In this document: positions 7,292-15,573 of the stretch, one piece after another
Numbering within the stretch: the stretch's first letter is position 1
Layout: each line of letters starts with the position of its first letter
Virus record (IMG/VR): IMGVR_UViG_3300031951_000536
Span: 1 to 37,425 of that record
Direction: 5' to 3' (one strand)
Source: a virus
DNA: 37,425 nucleotides
Made by a program: the position numbers and the translations under genes
The notes under the pieces: model-generated
The model's database searches: none
Seen by the model: the letters and a program-made list of their open reading frames with translations, nothing else
What the model was told of the DNA's origin: nothing

Positions 7292-8425
7292 TTATGCATC
7301 TGCAGCAGCGTCAGCGAATGCAATTGCATCCTCTTCTTCCCATTGAATACCGAAGCGGACGAATACTGTGTATTCAATTGTGTCCTTCTTCGCTACGTAC
7401 TCACGGTTTACAGTAATATCTCTTTGGAATCCCCATACACGGTTGGCAGGGAATGTCAAATCGATATAACCTTCTGGATAGTAAGGAACTTCCTGAACTT
7501 CGATTCCGAGAACACGAGTTGTACGTGCTCCACCGAAGGTCTGTCCGATACCATCAAGATAGTTCTGACGGTTTGCTTGAGTGCTTCCTGGAACTTGTCC
7601 AGCAAACGCCTCAGCAACAGCATCAGCGAGTGTACCGTTATTCTTAACGATACCGCCGAATGCGTCTGTACCTGCGTAGAACTTAAGATTGTTCTTAAGT
7701 GCACGGTACTTACGTGGCATTGCATTGATGATGCCCTGCATGACGCTAGGTGTCCAAGCATTATCTGCTACGGTCACTACTGACTCATGTGCATCTCCGT
7801 TTGTCTTTACCTTGTTGATAAAGCCTGGCATGATAGACAAGAATGCTCCTGTTGTACCATCACCATTGATAGCGAGATCTTCGATATCATTTGCGAATGC
7901 GTTGGTCATCAAGCGTACCAAGTGATCTTCTAGAGCATCACCTTCGACACCATCTTCCAAAGATTCTGCAGTTACTTCCCAATCAAGACGAATCTTCTTG
8001 GTAGTAAGTTCGACCTTGGAGAAGGTTGCGCCTGTGTTTGTGTAGTTACCAACTGCTTGCGCTGCTGCACGAATTACACGCTCACCTACGTTAATCTTCT
8101 CAAGTTCCATTGAGTTAGCCTTCATTGTTACACGACGGCCATCCTTTGCTAACACTGTAGCGTCCCAAACATAGTCGATAAAACGACGAGCCTGCTCGGG
8201 GCGCAAAATTCCAGAAGCCGCTGAACCACTAGGGTTAACAGCATTTGCTCCGCTAGTTGTTCCTAGCGTTGCTGTTGGAATGTTACCAAGTGTATCTGCA
8301 CCTGGATTTGTTACTCCACCAATACCACCTGATGCGAAAGCACCTTGGCCCTGATAAAGTCCTGGTGCTGTTCCACCTAGATCTCCTGCAGCGCCTGGCT
8401 GGTTTTTGATTATTTCTTCTGACAT
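7292..8425 (-). CDS. Major capsid protein, HK97 fold
   Basis: The 377-residue protein has a Gly/Ala-rich N-terminal arm with LGGTAPGLYQGQGAFASGGI, then ILRPEQARRFIDYVWDATVL, LTTKKIRLDWEVTAESLEDG, a mid domain with LEDHLVRLMTNAFANDIEDL, and a C-terminal block ending in EYTVFVRFGIQWEEEDAIAF. This is the layout of HK97-type capsid proteins of the larger, scaffold-assisted kind. The frame stays open to 8452, but AGGAGGTG sits 6 nt before the ATG at 8425, so that start (MSEEIIKNQPG) is chosen. It follows the protease/scaffold gene and is followed by a GC-rich hairpin. Confidence 0.88.
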   Translation of the reverse strand: MSEEIIKNQPGAAGDLGGTAPGLYQGQGAFASGGIGGVTNPGADTLGNIPTATLGTTSGANAVNPSGSAASGILRPEQARRFIDYVWDATVLAKDGRRVTMKANSMELEKINVGERVIRAAAQAVGNYTNTGATFSKVELTTKKIRLDWEVTAESLEDGVEGDALEDHLVRLMTNAFANDIEDLAINGDGTTGAFLSIMPGFINKVKTNGDAHESVVTVADNAWTPSVMQGIINAMPRKYRALKNNLKFYAGTDAFGGIVKNNGTLADAVAEAFAGQVPGSTQANRQNYLDGIGQTFGGARTTRVLGIEVQEVPYYPEGYIDLTFPANRVWGFQRDITVNREYVAKKDTIEYTVFVRFGIQWEEEDAIAFADAAADA

Positions 8426-8448
8426 ATTGTCACCTCCTAGTGATTTGT

Positions 8449-9027
8449 TCATTTGAATAGATCGGCTGTTTTGAGGAAACTACCGCCCCATAGGGATTTT
8501 TCAACCATTTCAGGTTGAGACTGGAAGATATCGCCGATATCTCCAGACTTTCGGAATGCGGTGTCTGCTTCCACAGCGTCTACTCGTTTTCCAAATTCAT
8601 TAAATTCAGTTGTTACTGCTGCAATATCTTTTGCAACGGCATCAAATGAATCCTTAACAGTATCAACATCGACCTTTGTAGACTTAAGAAGTTCTACTTC
8701 TGCCTGCAAAGCCTTTACTGTTGACACTAGATCGCTAAAGGCTGATTCTAGAGTATTTTTCATTTCGGTAACTGCCTCAGCAATTACTTCTTCTGATTTA
8801 GATACTTCTACAACTGCCTCGGTTACTGTTTCAATTGCTTCAGCATCTTCTGCCTTAGTAATTTCTTCTGCTACCGCTTCTGTGGTATTAACAACTTCAG
8901 TTGTCTCAACCTCTTCTGCCTTAGCAACTTGTTCAGTAACTTCTGCAACTGATGCATCTGCCTCTGGAGCGACCACAACATCTTCAACTACATCTGTTTT
9001 TTCAACTTGTGTCTTTGATTTTGTCAT
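8449..9027 (-). CDS. Nested scaffold protein from internal start (in frame)
   Basis: Inside the protease gene, an ATG at 9027 begins MTKSKTQVEKTDVVEDVV in the same frame. It is preceded 7 nt upstream by AAGGAGGT at 9035-9042, one of the best Shine-Dalgarno sequences in the window. The product would be the 192-residue acidic scaffold without the protease domain. Several phages make scaffold this way (lambda Nu3 within C is the classic case). The signal is visible in sequence; expression as a separate product is inferred. Confidence 0.6.
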   Translation of the reverse strand: MTKSKTQVEKTDVVEDVVVAPEADASVAEVTEQVAKAEEVETTEVVNTTEAVAEEITKAEDAEAIETVTEAVVEVSKSEEVIAEAVTEMKNTLESAFSDLVSTVKALQAEVELLKSTKVDVDTVKDSFDAVAKDIAAVTTEFNEFGKRVDAVEADTAFRKSGDIGDIFQSQPEMVEKSLWGGSFLKTADLFK

Positions 9028-9786
9028 ATGTTGTACCTCCTTGTTCATCTTAGAAGTATTAATGCCTTTAGCACTATCGACTAAGAATTTTATCATTGTT
9101 GTTTTTTCATTATCCGTTTTTTCAACGAACCCTATATTTTCCATTTGTTCTCCAGTAATTGGACTAACTTCTGATTCGTTTTCAGATGATATTACAATAC
9201 CGTTTTCTTTGTCATAAAAAACATTTTCTAGAACAGTTGAATCGCCTTTAATTACGTCTACGCCGTCAACTTTTTCAACTGAAACAATATTTGCAAATTG
9301 ATTTGCTGGAGAATCTACTAGACTTAATTCAATTAAATCATAATCTTTAATAATTCTAATTTGTGAGTCTGACTTTTCATCATAGCCATCATCCCACTTA
9401 TTCATTTTGCCACCAATAGAGAATCCTGTTAGTGTGCCGTCTAAAACCTTTTCCCATGTATCCTGTGCACCTTTTGAAACATAAGCAGATACAAAAACTC
9501 CGCTATAGAATTTTTTTGAGTCTGGATCAAAATACTTATCTTCTTTAAAGTTAACCATTTTTCCAACTGCTAGAGGCTGGTGCATCTCACGAATATTTCC
9601 TCTAAACTTTGCAAAAGCCTTCATAGATGCTTCTGCGGTAACTATGTCCATCTGTTTATCTAGGTTGTCAAGTGATGCAAAACCAGAAACGATACGTCTT
9701 TCCTTATCTACCTTGCTAAAAGGCATTGATAGACGAAGATTTTCCCCATCTGAGTTCCAATGGGCTTTAGATATATTGGTCACCAC
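8449..9786 (-). CDS. Prohead protease fused to scaffold region
   Basis: The 445-residue frame begins with GTG GTG. Residues 15-165 look like a prohead serine protease of the HK97/XkdF kind: a His in REMHQPLAVGK (about H69), a Ser in GTLTGFSIGGK (about S123) and an acidic residue in DLIELSLVDSPAN (about E153). Residues 254-445 are a highly acidic, Glu/Val/Ala-rich, partly coiled-coil scaffold (LVSTVKALQAEVELLKSTKV). The C-terminus (SLWGGSFLKTADLF) may be the capsid-binding tail. TATAAT ends 3 nt before the first GTG and 6 nt before the second at 9783, so 9783 may be the true leaderless start. Protease and scaffold precede the capsid gene, the usual order. Confidence 0.85.
   Translation of the reverse strand: MVTNISKAHWNSDGENLRLSMPFSKVDKERRIVSGFASLDNLDKQMDIVTAEASMKAFAKFRGNIREMHQPLAVGKMVNFKEDKYFDPDSKKFYSGVFVSAYVSKGAQDTWEKVLDGTLTGFSIGGKMNKWDDGYDEKSDSQIRIIKDYDLIELSLVDSPANQFANIVSVEKVDGVDVIKGDSTVLENVFYDKENGIVISSENESEVSPITGEQMENIGFVEKTDNEKTTMIKFLVDSAKGINTSKMNKEVQHMTKSKTQVEKTDVVEDVVVAPEADASVAEVTEQVAKAEEVETTEVVNTTEAVAEEITKAEDAEAIETVTEAVVEVSKSEEVIAEAVTEMKNTLESAFSDLVSTVKALQAEVELLKSTKVDVDTVKDSFDAVAKDIAAVTTEFNEFGKRVDAVEADTAFRKSGDIGDIFQSQPEMVEKSLWGGSFLKTADLFK
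9035..9042 (-). promoter_or_regulatory. Internal Shine-Dalgarno sequence for the nested scaffold
   Basis: AAGGAGGT sits 7 nt upstream of the in-frame ATG at 9027 within the protease gene. Confidence 0.65.
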
Positions 9787-9838
9787 TATATTATACCCTC
9801 CATTTTACACAAGTATCACATTCTGGACATATCGGACA

Positions 9839-11425
9839 TTAGGGAGTTTTTCTACCTTCGCCCTTTGGGTTTCTACCAACAACTGTAGACGAACTGTCAG
9901 AGTTGTTGTTTGTTCTCTCTGCACTTCTTGATCTGTTGGTTGTTGCTTCCGCTGCTGCCTCTGGCTTGAGTTGGAGAACCTCATCCCCACCTTCTCGCTG
10001 TGGCATATCCAAAACAACTCTTGCTTCGTTTGGAGTTATGATCTGATTCTTTACATATCTCTCAAGAATCTGAGATTGTGCAATTTCATCAGTTAGGGTC
10101 AACTCGTTAAATACAAACTCAACAATGTCTGTCTTTTCACGAATAATCTTGTTAATCATTTTTTCTAATTGTCTTTGTGCTGGTCTTGCTACCTGCTCTT
10201 TAAAGGTGCGATCCTGTGCAAGTGCTGCTGCAATAGAACCAGAATCGCCACCTCCTAATTTTGAAAGTGGAACTTGATGTGCTACCAGAATGTCGTCACG
10301 GTTTTGTTTTCTATATTCTTTAAATGATCCGTCTTGTATTCCGTCTTCAATTGGCTCCATCTTAAATTCTACCTTGTTGTTTTCAGTATCACCTGGTAGT
10401 GGGATGTATAGTGTTCTGTGTGATTGGCCACGAAGATTTGTCTGTAAGAATCTAAACATCTTGTCTTCTGCGTCTCCAGAAAGTTTTGCACCCTTTAGTG
10501 TGACAACGTATCTTGGTACAGCCTTATTTGCAAAGTAGTCAATATTGTATTGTGATGCCAGAGAGTCACCGTGGAGTGAGTTAATAGCAGACATAATGTC
10601 TGGAACTCCGTAGAATGTGTTTAATGGCGAGTATTGCTTAAAGTGAATAATTTCATTTGGTCTAGAATCAGTAGTAAGAGGGTTTGGATTTCTTGCTCCA
10701 AAATTACGGAAATAAACAATTTTGTTTCCAATAATCTGAACATATCCATCCTTTAACCTTCTTACTCTCATGGTTGTTGCTGGAATGTGACCAACATATC
10801 CGATCTCTCCACGAGTAGTTCTTCCTATTTCTAAATAGCCATTTCCAGTTGATTGTAGGTCTGTATAAACCTTTTCCATAGTAGCAGTAAATGAGTCATC
10901 GTCATTAAGAGACTCTAGCCAATCACGAAGTTCTATCTTTGTTCTTTCAATTCTCTTTCTTGCTTTTTGTGTTGCACTATTATCTTCAGATGCCTCTAGT
11001 CTAAGCATTGTTCTTGGAGAAACCTTAAACTCATATCCCAAACCAACAATGTTTTCTACCTTTGCATCAATTGCTGCGTGGTTTGCAAAAGATGTATCAT
11101 AATAGTTTGCCAATTCATAAAGATTCCATGGTGGGGTGATTACATCAAACATTCCATAGCCGTTTACGTATACTAGGCCTGGATTAATTTCTTTTGATTG
11201 TGCTCCATCAATACCGCTTTTTCCTGCCAACGCTGCTGTTGTATATTGCTGTGTTGGCTGTAATGCTTTTGTAGAAAGTCTACTTGTTCTACGCTTAAAG
11301 TTTGCATCTAAGCCATCTAATGTTTTTAATGTGTCCCAATTATTTGCAAATGGATCAGATTTTGAAAAAGGATCTTCCTTTTTAATAGCATCGTCAATCT
11401 TTGCGCTTATTGTATATTCTTCCAT
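9839..11425 (-). CDS. Portal protein (PBSX-family type)
   Basis: The 528-residue protein contains NPGLVYVNGYGMFDVITPPW, NLYELANYYDTSFANHAAID, a stem/clip region with STGNGYLEIGRTTRGEIGYV, PNEIIHFKQYSPLNTFYGVP, and a helical C-terminal half with DILVAHQVPLSKLGGGDSGS. These are typical of PBSX-type portals of siphophages. The portal forms the dodecameric DNA gate of the head. Upstream ATGs exist (11443, 11437) and the frame is open to 11488, but the ATG at 11425 lies one base after the upstream gene's TAA, favouring coupled initiation there. The tail is low-complexity (Asn/Ser-rich). It precedes the prohead protease gene. Confidence 0.88.
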   Translation of the reverse strand: MEEYTISAKIDDAIKKEDPFSKSDPFANNWDTLKTLDGLDANFKRRTSRLSTKALQPTQQYTTAALAGKSGIDGAQSKEINPGLVYVNGYGMFDVITPPWNLYELANYYDTSFANHAAIDAKVENIVGLGYEFKVSPRTMLRLEASEDNSATQKARKRIERTKIELRDWLESLNDDDSFTATMEKVYTDLQSTGNGYLEIGRTTRGEIGYVGHIPATTMRVRRLKDGYVQIIGNKIVYFRNFGARNPNPLTTDSRPNEIIHFKQYSPLNTFYGVPDIMSAINSLHGDSLASQYNIDYFANKAVPRYVVTLKGAKLSGDAEDKMFRFLQTNLRGQSHRTLYIPLPGDTENNKVEFKMEPIEDGIQDGSFKEYRKQNRDDILVAHQVPLSKLGGGDSGSIAAALAQDRTFKEQVARPAQRQLEKMINKIIREKTDIVEFVFNELTLTDEIAQSQILERYVKNQIITPNEARVVLDMPQREGGDEVLQLKPEAAAEATTNRSRSAERTNNNSDSSSTVVGRNPKGEGRKTP

Positions 11426-11426
11426 T

Positions 11427-11813
11427 TTATTCTTCATCTCCATATTTTGCAATTGTATCTTTTGCTGCTTGTACAGCACCCAAGTCATTTAGTGATGGAA
11501 TAAGTCCTGACTTCATTCTGTCTACTTGCTCAGAATACTCTTCTTCTGATACCCTGGTCCCGCCTGGAACAAAAATTGCTTCGCCATCTCCAGGGTCTCC
11601 GTAATACATTGCAACCTTTTTTAGTTCTGCAATTTTGGAAATGTCTCCCTTTTCAGATGGAATATTTAAAACCGATCCATGTCCGTCTGTAAACCACTTG
11701 CCATTTGACCTTTTATATACATAAAGACCCCAATTATAGTTCTTTTCAATTACTTTACGTCGTACATTTTGTACAATTGGCTTACCAGTTTTTGGGTTTA
11801 TTAATGAATCCAT
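11427..11813 (-). CDS. Conserved-looking protein of unknown function before portal
   Basis: The 128-residue product begins MDSLINPKTGKPIVQNVRRK and has a central YNWGLYVYKRSNGKWFTDGH and a region GDPGDGEAIFVPGGTRVSEE. It has no signal peptide or membrane segment. It ends one base before the portal ATG and should be co-translated with it. TGGTATACT ends 7 nt before its own ATG with no Shine-Dalgarno sequence, so it probably begins a leaderless transcript. In other phages this position holds the large terminase, which this clearly is not. I do not recognise a family; a small accessory head or packaging protein is possible. Confidence 0.5.
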   Translation of the reverse strand: MDSLINPKTGKPIVQNVRRKVIEKNYNWGLYVYKRSNGKWFTDGHGSVLNIPSEKGDISKIAELKKVAMYYGDPGDGEAIFVPGGTRVSEEEYSEQVDRMKSGLIPSLNDLGAVQAAKDTIAKYGDEE

Positions 11814-11820
11814 GACAATA

Positions 11821-11829
11821 AGTATACCA
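11821..11829 (-). promoter_or_regulatory. Extended -10 (TGGTATACT) before the small pre-portal gene
   Basis: The box ends 7 nt before the ATG at 11813, just after the stop codon of the LamG-like gene. It likely starts the portal-protease-capsid transcript without a leader. Confidence 0.6.
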
Positions 11830-11831
11830 TA

Positions 11832-14800
11832 TTAAACTGGATCAACAGTAAATTTGTTCCAGAAGATGTCGTTATATAATGAATATGCATAGTTTCCTAC
11901 GCTTATTGGAACATTATCTCCTACGATTATCTTGTTTGTTCCAGTATAACTTTTATAAACTTCTGATGGATTTACGCCATAATAACTTGTTTCTGCCAAA
12001 ACAAGAACCTTGTTCCAATTAAATGGTCCAATATGCCAGAATTCCCAATCTAAAGATTGACCAGCCAACACCTTCACCCTAAACCAAGGTCTTTCTGATA
12101 TATTTTGAACCTCTTGTAGATTAGTAGATTGATAATAAGATATGCTGTTGAAAACCAACGGTCCAGTTAATCTTATTGCTCCTTCAAAATATGAAAAATC
12201 AAGACTATCGGCAAAATTAATACCTAAGAATCCCCACTCTTTAAGAGTTAAAACTGGCTCTTTAACAATCTTTCCATTCCAATAGAATCCTATGCCGTTT
12301 TGAACTAATCCAGTTTTTGCATCAATTGCATATATTTTTGCTCTTCTACCACTTGGGTCGCTTGCAACCATATAAAATTTTATATTAGAAGATTTACTTT
12401 CTATTTCAAATATTTGTGTTGGAGCGTATGGAAAATAGTCTCCATCAAATCTTATAGCCATTTGTGATGCAATCACTTTAAAATTATTTGCTCTACTAGA
12501 ATTTATTGGAATAGACAGCCCACGATTTACTAAAGGATCATACTGTCCTTTAATTTGAATACCGCTGGTTTTTGTAAGATAAAGATATGGAGATGATCCA
12601 GTGTAGATGGCAAACGGATTATTCTTTTTAAAATTATAATAAATTCCAGTTTTTGTATATGGATAAATAGGAGTGCCAAATCTAGTACCAATTGGACTTG
12701 CATCCGATTCATTTAATGCTTGAGACGCATAAGAAAGTTTTTTAATATTAACATTGTTTGTTTTAGAATCTTTAACATTAATATCTATATGTGTAACAAT
12801 GGACAAATCATTAAAATCAACACCTGCTGGAGGATAAATAATCATATTATCAACAACTTCATATTTTGTTGTCATCCAATCTGATTTTGGAATTAAAATA
12901 CCATTTCTAGATGGTCTTTCTGTCTTTGTAAAATAAAATGGTGTTTGATTTGCTCCTAGTTCAGTATATTGAAATGTAACATATGTTTTTACAATTGCCC
13001 CGTCCGTATCATATCGGTAATCTTTTGCAATTTTATTTTTTAAGTCTTCATAATCATTATATCCAGTAAATAAATAATTATCTAATGATTCATATGTTCT
13101 TTGAACTGGAAGACCGTATTCATTTGCAAGTTCTGCATATGTCCATTCTGCTGGATCAGTTTCTATTGCAATTGTTTTTGATGGTATTGGATAGTCAATA
13201 TTGAATTGAATAAAATCAAGATCAAAATACTGATCTCCCCTTTTATCTAAAACAGATTCAGCAAAATATGTTAATGGTATATTGTCTTCCCAATATGCAT
13301 TTGCAGATATGTTAAGTTTATATGTATCAAACAACTGACCTGGAACCAATGTATATGTTGCTGTATGATCTAAAAGAAAATCTTCATCATCAACAAAAAC
13401 TCCACCGCCGCTTATTGCACCATTCGCTGTGCCTGTTATAGATCCATATGGTGGTAATGAGGTTGTATCTATTCCTCCATCTATATTGATTAATTGATTA
13501 TTTTGATAAACAGAAAACAAGTCTTCGTTCCAAACTGGAACACCCAATTCATTAAACAAAGATCTAATTTTTTGAAAATTATACTTGCTGCAAAATCCTA
13601 TTTTATATATTTTGCCAGTAAAAGTTTCTGTGTTATTATTTTTACCACCGACATACATTCGTAAGTCAGATAAAGATCCAAAAAAATCGGCTGCTGGATT
13701 TCCAAATCTTGAAACAAATGCTGGTATATTTAAACCAATATCAACTAATTCTCCTGGCTCTGCAATTAAAGGAGAGTATATATTTTTTATTACTCCGTCG
13801 TAATTAATGATATATGATATTTGATTATTAAGTAATTCTATTGCAAAATAACTGCTACTGTTTTCTTTTTCAATTCTAAACAATGTTTGCTTTGTAGAAG
13901 AAGATTGTGGTAACCTAAAACATCCATAAAATGCAGAAACTGTTTCTTTTAAAAAATCAAAGTTTTCAAAAAATAGATATCCAGACACATTGTTCCAAGA
14001 AGTGTTAGGTCTAAAAGAAAAGAAATTTACTGAATCAGATGACTGGACCAGTTTGCAATCTGATAATAATTCATCTTCTGTTTTTGAAGATAGCACTATT
14101 TTGGGAAGAGGGGCAGATGAAACAGATAAGGATTTATTTACAATAGAAGTATTATCATTAAATGCCTGCTGCCATCCACCTATTTTTGGATATGAATAAT
14201 TTGAAGTATAGTCTGCAAAAGCATAATCAACAAATACTGATGTTCCGCTATAAGATGTATTAATATTCTCTGGTATTTCAACGCCTTGACCAAAAACAAA
14301 TCTTCTTTTTGCTAATGCGGTTGCGACTACGTATGGATAAATACCGACACAGTCAATTTCTATTGGATAAATATCTTCATATGCATAAAAACCTATCCAG
14401 TCTTGATCTTTATTATTTTCATTAAGCATATTTGGAACAGATATAGAGTCTGGATCATATTCTAAAGATATTACTTCCTGACCATTAATAACTAAAGAAA
14501 TAACATCTTTACCAATTCTTAAATGTACCAACATTGGCCTTGTCCACTCACCAACATAATATGTTTTATAGTTAGAGCCAATTTTTAATCCTATTGATGG
14601 TCCATCTACATATATACCATCATCTGATGAAATTGGACCAATAATTCTTTTTGTTTGATTTGTATAAGAATTTATTCTAAGCCAAGTCTCAAGAGTATAT
14701 TCTCTAAATCTTCCTGATTCGTTTAAGAATCCTACTCCAGGAATAATTAGTGAAGGGTTTGAGCCATTTGGGTAAAGGGCTGTTAAACTTGATGTTCCAT

Positions 14801-15548
14801 ATACCATTGGAATGCTTAAATTTTTTGCTTTAATCATATTATCAGAAACTAAATAATATGCATCAAGGTCTTGTAGTCCGTAACATTTTGCAATAATACC
14901 TTTTTGTGGAGCAATTGATATATTTGACGGAATATCTATTGGTGTTATTCCAAGAGAAGTTGAAGCAAACTCTTCTGACCACTGCCCAAGACTTATTCCA
15001 TTAACTAAAAATACATCTGCTTCATCAGAACCACCAATAAAATTAATTTTAAAAACTAATCTAAAGTTTATGTCATCTGGAGGAATATCAAATGTTTCTG
15101 ATATAAAAACCCAACTATTATTTATTACAGTATCATAATTTTTTAAATTATTTACTATTTGTCCACTTGTGGTGTCTTCATACTGATATCCTATTTCAAA
15201 TCCTGCAATATAAGAACTTTTAGAGTAAAAATATCCACCAACAGAAAATGTTCTTAAGTAATAGTTTAGATCCTGAAGATTCATTATGTCATTGCTTATT
15301 GCAATGATTGATGCTGACTCACTTGAAGTGGGGGTTGCTGTTATTTTCCCTACATAACTACCTATGAATGGCTCATCTACTGACTGTGAATATGCTTCAT
15401 GAGTACCGCCAACAATTGTCCAATTAGAAAGATTTCTTTGTGCCTCTGATAAAAGAGAAACGTAGTCTGCATTATCATCTAATGCCCACAACCCCGTTGG
15501 GTGTTCTGAAAACACTTTTTCTGCATATAGGTTTGACGGACTAGACAT
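11832..15548 (-). CDS. Large LamG/concanavalin-like virion protein
   Basis: The 1238-residue protein starts MSSPSNLYAEKVFSEHPTGL and contains several segments that look like LamG/concanavalin-type jelly rolls: FREYTLETWLRINSYTNQTK with GEWTRPMLVHLRIGKDVISL and IGFYAYEDIYPIEIDCVGIY, and later repeats such as LFRIEKENSSSYFAIELLNN and PTQIFEIESKSSNIKFYMVA. Such domains bind glycans and occur in minor tail or fibre proteins of phages infecting Gram-positive hosts. It is one of the longest genes here, and its position between nrdJ and the portal region is unusual. TGGTAAAAT lies 9 nt before the ATG. No enzymatic motif was seen. Likely a tail-tip or capsid-surface adhesin. Confidence 0.65.
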   Translation of the reverse strand: MSSPSNLYAEKVFSEHPTGLWALDDNADYVSLLSEAQRNLSNWTIVGGTHEAYSQSVDEPFIGSYVGKITATPTSSESASIIAISNDIMNLQDLNYYLRTFSVGGYFYSKSSYIAGFEIGYQYEDTTSGQIVNNLKNYDTVINNSWVFISETFDIPPDDINFRLVFKINFIGGSDEADVFLVNGISLGQWSEEFASTSLGITPIDIPSNISIAPQKGIIAKCYGLQDLDAYYLVSDNMIKAKNLSIPMVYGTSSLTALYPNGSNPSLIIPGVGFLNESGRFREYTLETWLRINSYTNQTKRIIGPISSDDGIYVDGPSIGLKIGSNYKTYYVGEWTRPMLVHLRIGKDVISLVINGQEVISLEYDPDSISVPNMLNENNKDQDWIGFYAYEDIYPIEIDCVGIYPYVVATALAKRRFVFGQGVEIPENINTSYSGTSVFVDYAFADYTSNYSYPKIGGWQQAFNDNTSIVNKSLSVSSAPLPKIVLSSKTEDELLSDCKLVQSSDSVNFFSFRPNTSWNNVSGYLFFENFDFLKETVSAFYGCFRLPQSSSTKQTLFRIEKENSSSYFAIELLNNQISYIINYDGVIKNIYSPLIAEPGELVDIGLNIPAFVSRFGNPAADFFGSLSDLRMYVGGKNNNTETFTGKIYKIGFCSKYNFQKIRSLFNELGVPVWNEDLFSVYQNNQLINIDGGIDTTSLPPYGSITGTANGAISGGGVFVDDEDFLLDHTATYTLVPGQLFDTYKLNISANAYWEDNIPLTYFAESVLDKRGDQYFDLDFIQFNIDYPIPSKTIAIETDPAEWTYAELANEYGLPVQRTYESLDNYLFTGYNDYEDLKNKIAKDYRYDTDGAIVKTYVTFQYTELGANQTPFYFTKTERPSRNGILIPKSDWMTTKYEVVDNMIIYPPAGVDFNDLSIVTHIDINVKDSKTNNVNIKKLSYASQALNESDASPIGTRFGTPIYPYTKTGIYYNFKKNNPFAIYTGSSPYLYLTKTSGIQIKGQYDPLVNRGLSIPINSSRANNFKVIASQMAIRFDGDYFPYAPTQIFEIESKSSNIKFYMVASDPSGRRAKIYAIDAKTGLVQNGIGFYWNGKIVKEPVLTLKEWGFLGINFADSLDFSYFEGAIRLTGPLVFNSISYYQSTNLQEVQNISERPWFRVKVLAGQSLDWEFWHIGPFNWNKVLVLAETSYYGVNPSEVYKSYTGTNKIIVGDNVPISVGNYAYSLYNDIFWNKFTVDPV

Positions 15549-15557
15549 AATGAGTCT

Positions 15558-15566
15558 ATTTTACCA
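15558..15566 (-). promoter_or_regulatory. Possible extended -10 (TGGTAAAAT) for the LamG-like gene
   Basis: The box lies 9 nt before the ATG at 15548, between the nrdJ stop and the LamG-like gene. It differs from the common consensus by one base. Confidence 0.4.
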
Positions 15567-15573
15567 CAGAAGA

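Noticed and set aside
7343-7783. Plus-strand frame of 146 codons in the capsid gene
   Set aside because: Antisense to a clear capsid protein; the product is Cys/Ser-rich and has no start signal.
8561-9217. Long plus-strand frame (218 codons) opposite the protease/scaffold gene
   Set aside because: Its Ser/Thr/Val-rich product mirrors the acidic repeats of the minus-strand scaffold; no ribosome-binding site and no domain. A shadow frame.
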